From Pseudomonadota bacterium (GTDB lineage: Bacteria; Pseudomonadota; Gammaproteobacteria; Xanthomonadales; Xanthomonadaceae): a DNA stretch of 8,246 nucleotides. How positions within the stretch are numbered: the first letter of the stretch is position 1; each line of letters begins with the position of its first letter. Below, piece by piece: positions 5,865 through 8,246 of the stretch. The notes under the pieces were generated by a model. That model was not told where the DNA came from, did no database searches, and saw only the letters and a list, made by a program, of their open reading frames with translations. The translations under genes were made by a program, and so were the position numbers. The stretch covers positions 1 through 8,246 of the forward strand of contig JANXZP010000096.1 of the NCBI GenBank assembly GCA_025355485.1, in the 5' to 3' direction.

Positions 5865-6536
5865 AGAGCTCCGCCTCGCTCCAAACAGCGCCGTGCCGAT
5901 CCGCACCATCGTCGCGCCCACGGCGATCGCGAGCTCGAAATCCTCGCTCATGCCCATCGACAAGGTGTCGATGCCTGGATGCCGCGCGGCAAGTGCGTCG
6001 AACAGATGTTTCAGCGTGCGGAACGCGGCGCGTCGACGTTGCATGTCGGGATCGGGCGCAGGGATCGCCATCAGTCCGCGCAGCGCGAGCCGCGGTTCGG
6101 CGGCGATCGCATCGGCCAGTGCGAATGCATCGTCGGGTCGACAGCCATGCTTGCTGGCTTCGTCGTCGATATTGACCTGCACCAGCACGTTCAGCGGCGC
6201 CAGGTTCGCCGGTCGATGGCGAGCGAGTTCGGCGACCAGCTTGATCCGATCCACCGACTGCACCCAATCGAACGTTTTGGCGGCTTCGCGCGCCTTGTTC
6301 GACTGCAGGTGGCCGATCAGATGCCATTCCAGCGCGGTCTCTCCGAGTTCAGCTTTCTTCGCAACGGCTTCCTGCACATAGTTCTCGCCGAACGCGCGCT
6401 GGCCAAGCACCGCGAGCGCTCGCACTTCCGCTGCAGTGCGGGTTTTCGACACCGCGAGCAACGCGACCGGACTTACAGGCGAGGCCCGTCGGATGCGTTC
6501 AAACAGTTTCGCGCGAATGGTTGCCAGATCGCTCAC
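5850..6536 (-). CDS. yggS: YggS/PLPBP-family PLP homeostasis protein
   Basis: YggS family proteins bind pyridoxal 5'-phosphate on a single TIM-barrel domain and keep PLP levels balanced; they have no known enzymatic reaction. The 228-residue product has LLAVSKTRTAAEVRAL with the PLP-lysine at position 31, the GENYVQE motif (50-56), EWHLIGHLQSNKAREAA (70-86), VLVQVNIDDEASKHGC, and the phosphate-site region LSMGMSEDFELAIAVGATMVRIGTALFG. Family members usually end soon after GTAIFGAR. Here the tail RSSRDMP is encoded by one arm of a hairpin and looks recently acquired. The start is a GTG at 6536 with no clear Shine-Dalgarno, and there is no ATG alternative before the conserved region. It is divergent from pilT across 86 bp and upstream of proC, a common proteobacterial arrangement. 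Confidence 0.95.
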   Translation of the reverse strand: MSDLATIRAKLFERIRRASPVSPVALLAVSKTRTAAEVRALAVLGQRAFGENYVQEAVAKKAELGETALEWHLIGHLQSNKAREAAKTFDWVQSVDRIKLVAELARHRPANLAPLNVLVQVNIDDEASKHGCRPDDAFALADAIAAEPRLALRGLMAIPAPDPDMQRRRAAFRTLKHLFDALAARHPGIDTLSMGMSEDFELAIAVGATMVRIGTALFGARRSSRDMP

Positions 6537-6553
6537 GAGGGCTTGCCGGGGGC

Positions 6554-6584
6554 TGGTTTGACAATTGCGGATTAGGGCTATACT
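6554..6584 (+). promoter_or_regulatory. pilT promoter: sigma-70 hexamers overlapping a sigma-54-like site
   Basis: A perfect TTGACA (6558-6563) and TATACT (6579-6584, 5 of 6) are 15 nt apart, which is short but usable, and would start transcription near 6591, about 32 nt before the pilT ATG. Overlapping it, TGG at 6554-6556 and TTGC at 6565-6568 have exactly the GG-to-GC spacing of a sigma-54 -24/-12 element (TGGYAC-N5-TTGC), although the YAC part reads TTT. The sigma-70 reading is the stronger one. Confidence 0.6.
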
Positions 6585-6622
6585 GCGATCGAACGTACAT
6601 TCTAAGCGGCAAGGGGACGCGC

Positions 6623-7660
6623 ATGGATATCGCAGAGCTGCTGGCCTTCTCCGTCAAGAACAAGGCATCCGACCTGCATCTGTCGGCCGGGTTGCCGCCG
6701 ATGATCCGGGTCGATGGCGACGTGCGACGGATCAATATCCCGGCCCTCGAACACAAGCAGGTGCATGCGCTGGTGTACGACATCATGTCGGACAAGCAGC
6801 GCCGCGACTTCGAGGAGTTCCTCGAGGTCGACTTCTCGTTCGAGATCCCCGGCATGGCGCGCTTCCGCGTCAATGCGTTCAACCAGAACCGCGGCGCCGG
6901 CGCGGTGTTCCGCACGATCCCGTCCGAGGTCCTCACGCTGGAAGACCTGGCCTGCCCGCCGGTGTTCCGCGAGATCATCAACCAGCCGCAGGGCCTGATC
7001 CTCGTCACCGGACCTACAGGTTCTGGCAAGTCCACCACGCTCGCGGCGATGATCGACCACGTCAACAAGAACGAGTACGCGCACATCCTCTCGGTCGAGG
7101 ATCCGATCGAGTTCGTGCACACCTCGCAGAAATGCCTGATCAACCAGCGCGAGGTGCACCGCGACACCCACGGCTTCAACGAGGCGCTGCGCTCGGCGTT
7201 GCGCGAGGATCCCGACTACATCCTGGTCGGCGAGTTGCGCGACCTCGAAACCATCCGTCTCGCGCTGACCGCCGCCGAAACCGGCCACCTCGTGTTTGCG
7301 ACCGTGCATACCAGCTCGGCGGCCAAGACCATCGACCGCATCATCGACGTGTTTCCGGCTGGCGAAAAACCGATGGTGCGCAGCATGCTGTCGGAGAGCT
7401 TGCGCGCGGTGATCGCACAGGCGCTGCTGAAGAAAACCGGCGGCGGGCGCATCGCGGCGCACGAGATCATGATCGGCATCCCGGCGATCCGCAACCTGAT
7501 CCGCGAGGACAAGGTCGCGCAGATGTATTCGTCGATCCAGACCGGCCAGGCGATGGGCATGCAGACCCTCGACCAGTGCCTGCAGGACATGGTCAAGCGC
7601 GGCCAGATCACCAAGCCGACCGCGCGCGAGTACGCCAAGGACAAGCGGTTGTTCGATTGA
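6623..7660 (+). CDS. pilT: Type IV pilus retraction ATPase PilT
   Basis: PilT is the hexameric cytoplasmic ATPase that powers retraction of type IV pili, needed for twitching motility, DNA uptake and surface sensing. The 345-residue product has the PAS-like N-terminal domain (about 1-100, starting MDIAELLAFSVKNKASDLHL) and the RecA-like C-terminal domain with Walker A GPTGSGKST (130-138), Asp box SVEDPIEF (157-164), Walker B YILVGELRD (199-207, catalytic Glu204), His box TGHLVFATVHT (220-230) and the PilT-specific AIRNLIRE (288-295), which is required for retraction in studied homologues. AAGGGGA at 6611-6617 lies about 5 nt before the ATG. It is followed by pilU after 16 bp and preceded by a good promoter. 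All motifs are intact, so it should be active. Confidence 0.98.
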   Translation: MDIAELLAFSVKNKASDLHLSAGLPPMIRVDGDVRRINIPALEHKQVHALVYDIMSDKQRRDFEEFLEVDFSFEIPGMARFRVNAFNQNRGAGAVFRTIPSEVLTLEDLACPPVFREIINQPQGLILVTGPTGSGKSTTLAAMIDHVNKNEYAHILSVEDPIEFVHTSQKCLINQREVHRDTHGFNEALRSALREDPDYILVGELRDLETIRLALTAAETGHLVFATVHTSSAAKTIDRIIDVFPAGEKPMVRSMLSESLRAVIAQALLKKTGGGRIAAHEIMIGIPAIRNLIREDKVAQMYSSIQTGQAMGMQTLDQCLQDMVKRGQITKPTAREYAKDKRLFD

Positions 7661-7676
7661 GTCACGGAGTGCACCC

Positions 7677-8246
7677 ATGAGCAGCATCGACTTCACCTCC
7701 TACCTGAAGCTGATGGCGCACAACAAGGCGTCGGATCTGTTCATCACCGCGGGCATGCCGCCGTCGATGAAGGTCAACGGGAAAATCAGCCCGATCACCC
7801 AGACCGCGCTGACCTCGCAGCAGAGCCGCGACCTGGTGTTGAACGTGATGACACCGCCGCAGCGCGAGGAGTTCGAGAAAACCCACGAGTGCAACTTCGC
7901 GATCGGCGTGGCGGGCCTCGGCCGCTTCCGCGTGAGCTGCTTCTACCAGCGCAACCAGGTCGGCATGGTGCTGCGCCGGATCGAGACCAAGATCCCGACC
8001 GTCGACGAATTGAACCTGCCGGCGGTGATCAAGTCGCTGGCGATGACCAAGCGCGGCATCATCCTGTTCGTCGGCGCCACCGGCACCGGCAAGTCCACCT
8101 CGCTGGCGGCGATGATCGGCTACCGCAACCTCAACTCCACCGGCCACATCATCACCATCGAGGACCCGATCGAGTTCGTGCACAAGCACGAGGGCTGCAT
8201 CGTCACCCAGCGCGAAGTCGGCATCGACACCGACAGCTGGGAGAAC
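7677..8246 (+). CDS. pilU: Type IV pilus ATPase PilU, N-terminal part (runs off right edge)
   Basis: PilU is the PilT paralogue that assists retraction, usually only in the presence of PilT. The 190 residues visible contain the PAS-like domain (MSSIDFTSYLKLMAHNKASD, then GMPPSMKVNGKISP), FRVSCFYQRNQVGMVLRRI (84-102), Walker A GATGTGKST (133-141) and the Asp box ITIEDPIEFVHKHEGCIVTQ (159-178). The KHEGCIV and WEN residues, and the ATG-proximal SSIDF, fit PilU rather than a second PilT. The frame stays open to the last base. GGAG at 7666-7669 is 7 nt before the ATG, and the gene starts 16 bp after pilT, so they are co-transcribed. Walker B, the His box and the long PilU C-terminus are outside the window. 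Confidence 0.95.
   Translation, partial: MSSIDFTSYLKLMAHNKASDLFITAGMPPSMKVNGKISPITQTALTSQQSRDLVLNVMTPPQREEFEKTHECNFAIGVAGLGRFRVSCFYQRNQVGMVLRRIETKIPTVDELNLPAVIKSLAMTKRGIILFVGATGTGKSTSLAAMIGYRNLNSTGHIITIEDPIEFVHKHEGCIVTQREVGIDTDSWEN

Noticed and set aside
5642..5884. 80-codon open frame in the yggS-proC gap, minus strand
   Set aside because: It overlaps the 3' end of yggS and the hairpin element, with no ribosome binding site or recognisable similarity; it is too weak to call.
5184..6575. Open frame of 463 codons on the plus strand across proC and yggS
   Set aside because: It runs antisense to two clearly conserved genes and the gap between them, has the His/Arg/Cys-rich make-up of a shadow frame, and has no domain.
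6602..7696. Long open frame (364 codons) on the minus strand opposite pilT
   Set aside because: It is exactly antisense to an intact pilT, rich in Arg/His/Asp/Ala, with no recognisable domain. It is a typical shadow in high-GC DNA.

Overview
The window is GC-rich chromosomal DNA of a gammaproteobacterium. The best fit is the order Lysobacterales/Xanthomonadales (a Xanthomonas, Lysobacter or Rhodanobacter relative). This rests on the gene order (aroK-aroB-small protein-hemE; yggS-proC divergent from pilT-pilU), high GC with strong third-position bias, and a PdxH with the short insertion before the RIEG motif that I associate with this group. Every gene is housekeeping or widely distributed. 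I see no phage, insertion sequence, CRISPR array, toxin-antitoxin pair or tRNA/rRNA.

Layout. (1) Positions 1-2278, minus strand: a tight operon aroK -> aroB -> small degenerate WGR-domain protein -> hemE, with the hemE 3' part running off the left edge. The aroK/aroB gap is 1 nt, and the WGR gene overlaps hemE by ATGA. It carries two shikimate-pathway steps and one heme step. (2) Positions 2368-2571, plus strand: a dodecin gene, divergent from aroK. (3) Positions 2575-3408, minus strand: a P-loop kinase of the D-glycerate 3-kinase type, convergent with dodecin (3-bp gap). (4) Positions 3407-4806, plus strand: pdxH, translationally coupled by a GTGA overlap to a BtuF-like substrate-binding protein that has no signal peptide. 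The pdxH and kinase start codons appear to share one CATG. (5) Positions 4791-6536, minus strand: yggS then proC, the usual PLP-homeostasis/proline pair, separated by 240 bp. That gap begins with a twin-hairpin element reaching into the 3' end of yggS. proC overlaps the binding-protein gene tail-to-tail by 16 bp. (6) Positions 6623-8246, plus strand: pilT and the start of pilU, the type IV pilus retraction ATPases, behind a well-formed promoter.

Three products deal with cofactors: PdxH makes PLP, YggS buffers PLP, and dodecin stores flavin (PdxH itself uses FMN). This is probably shared housekeeping rather than a dedicated system. I found no convincing new multi-gene system. The points most worth a second look are the twin-hairpin element at the yggS end, the signal-less binding protein coupled to pdxH, the shared CATG start, the overlapping sigma-70/sigma-54-like elements before pilT, and the WGR protein that has lost its signature residues.
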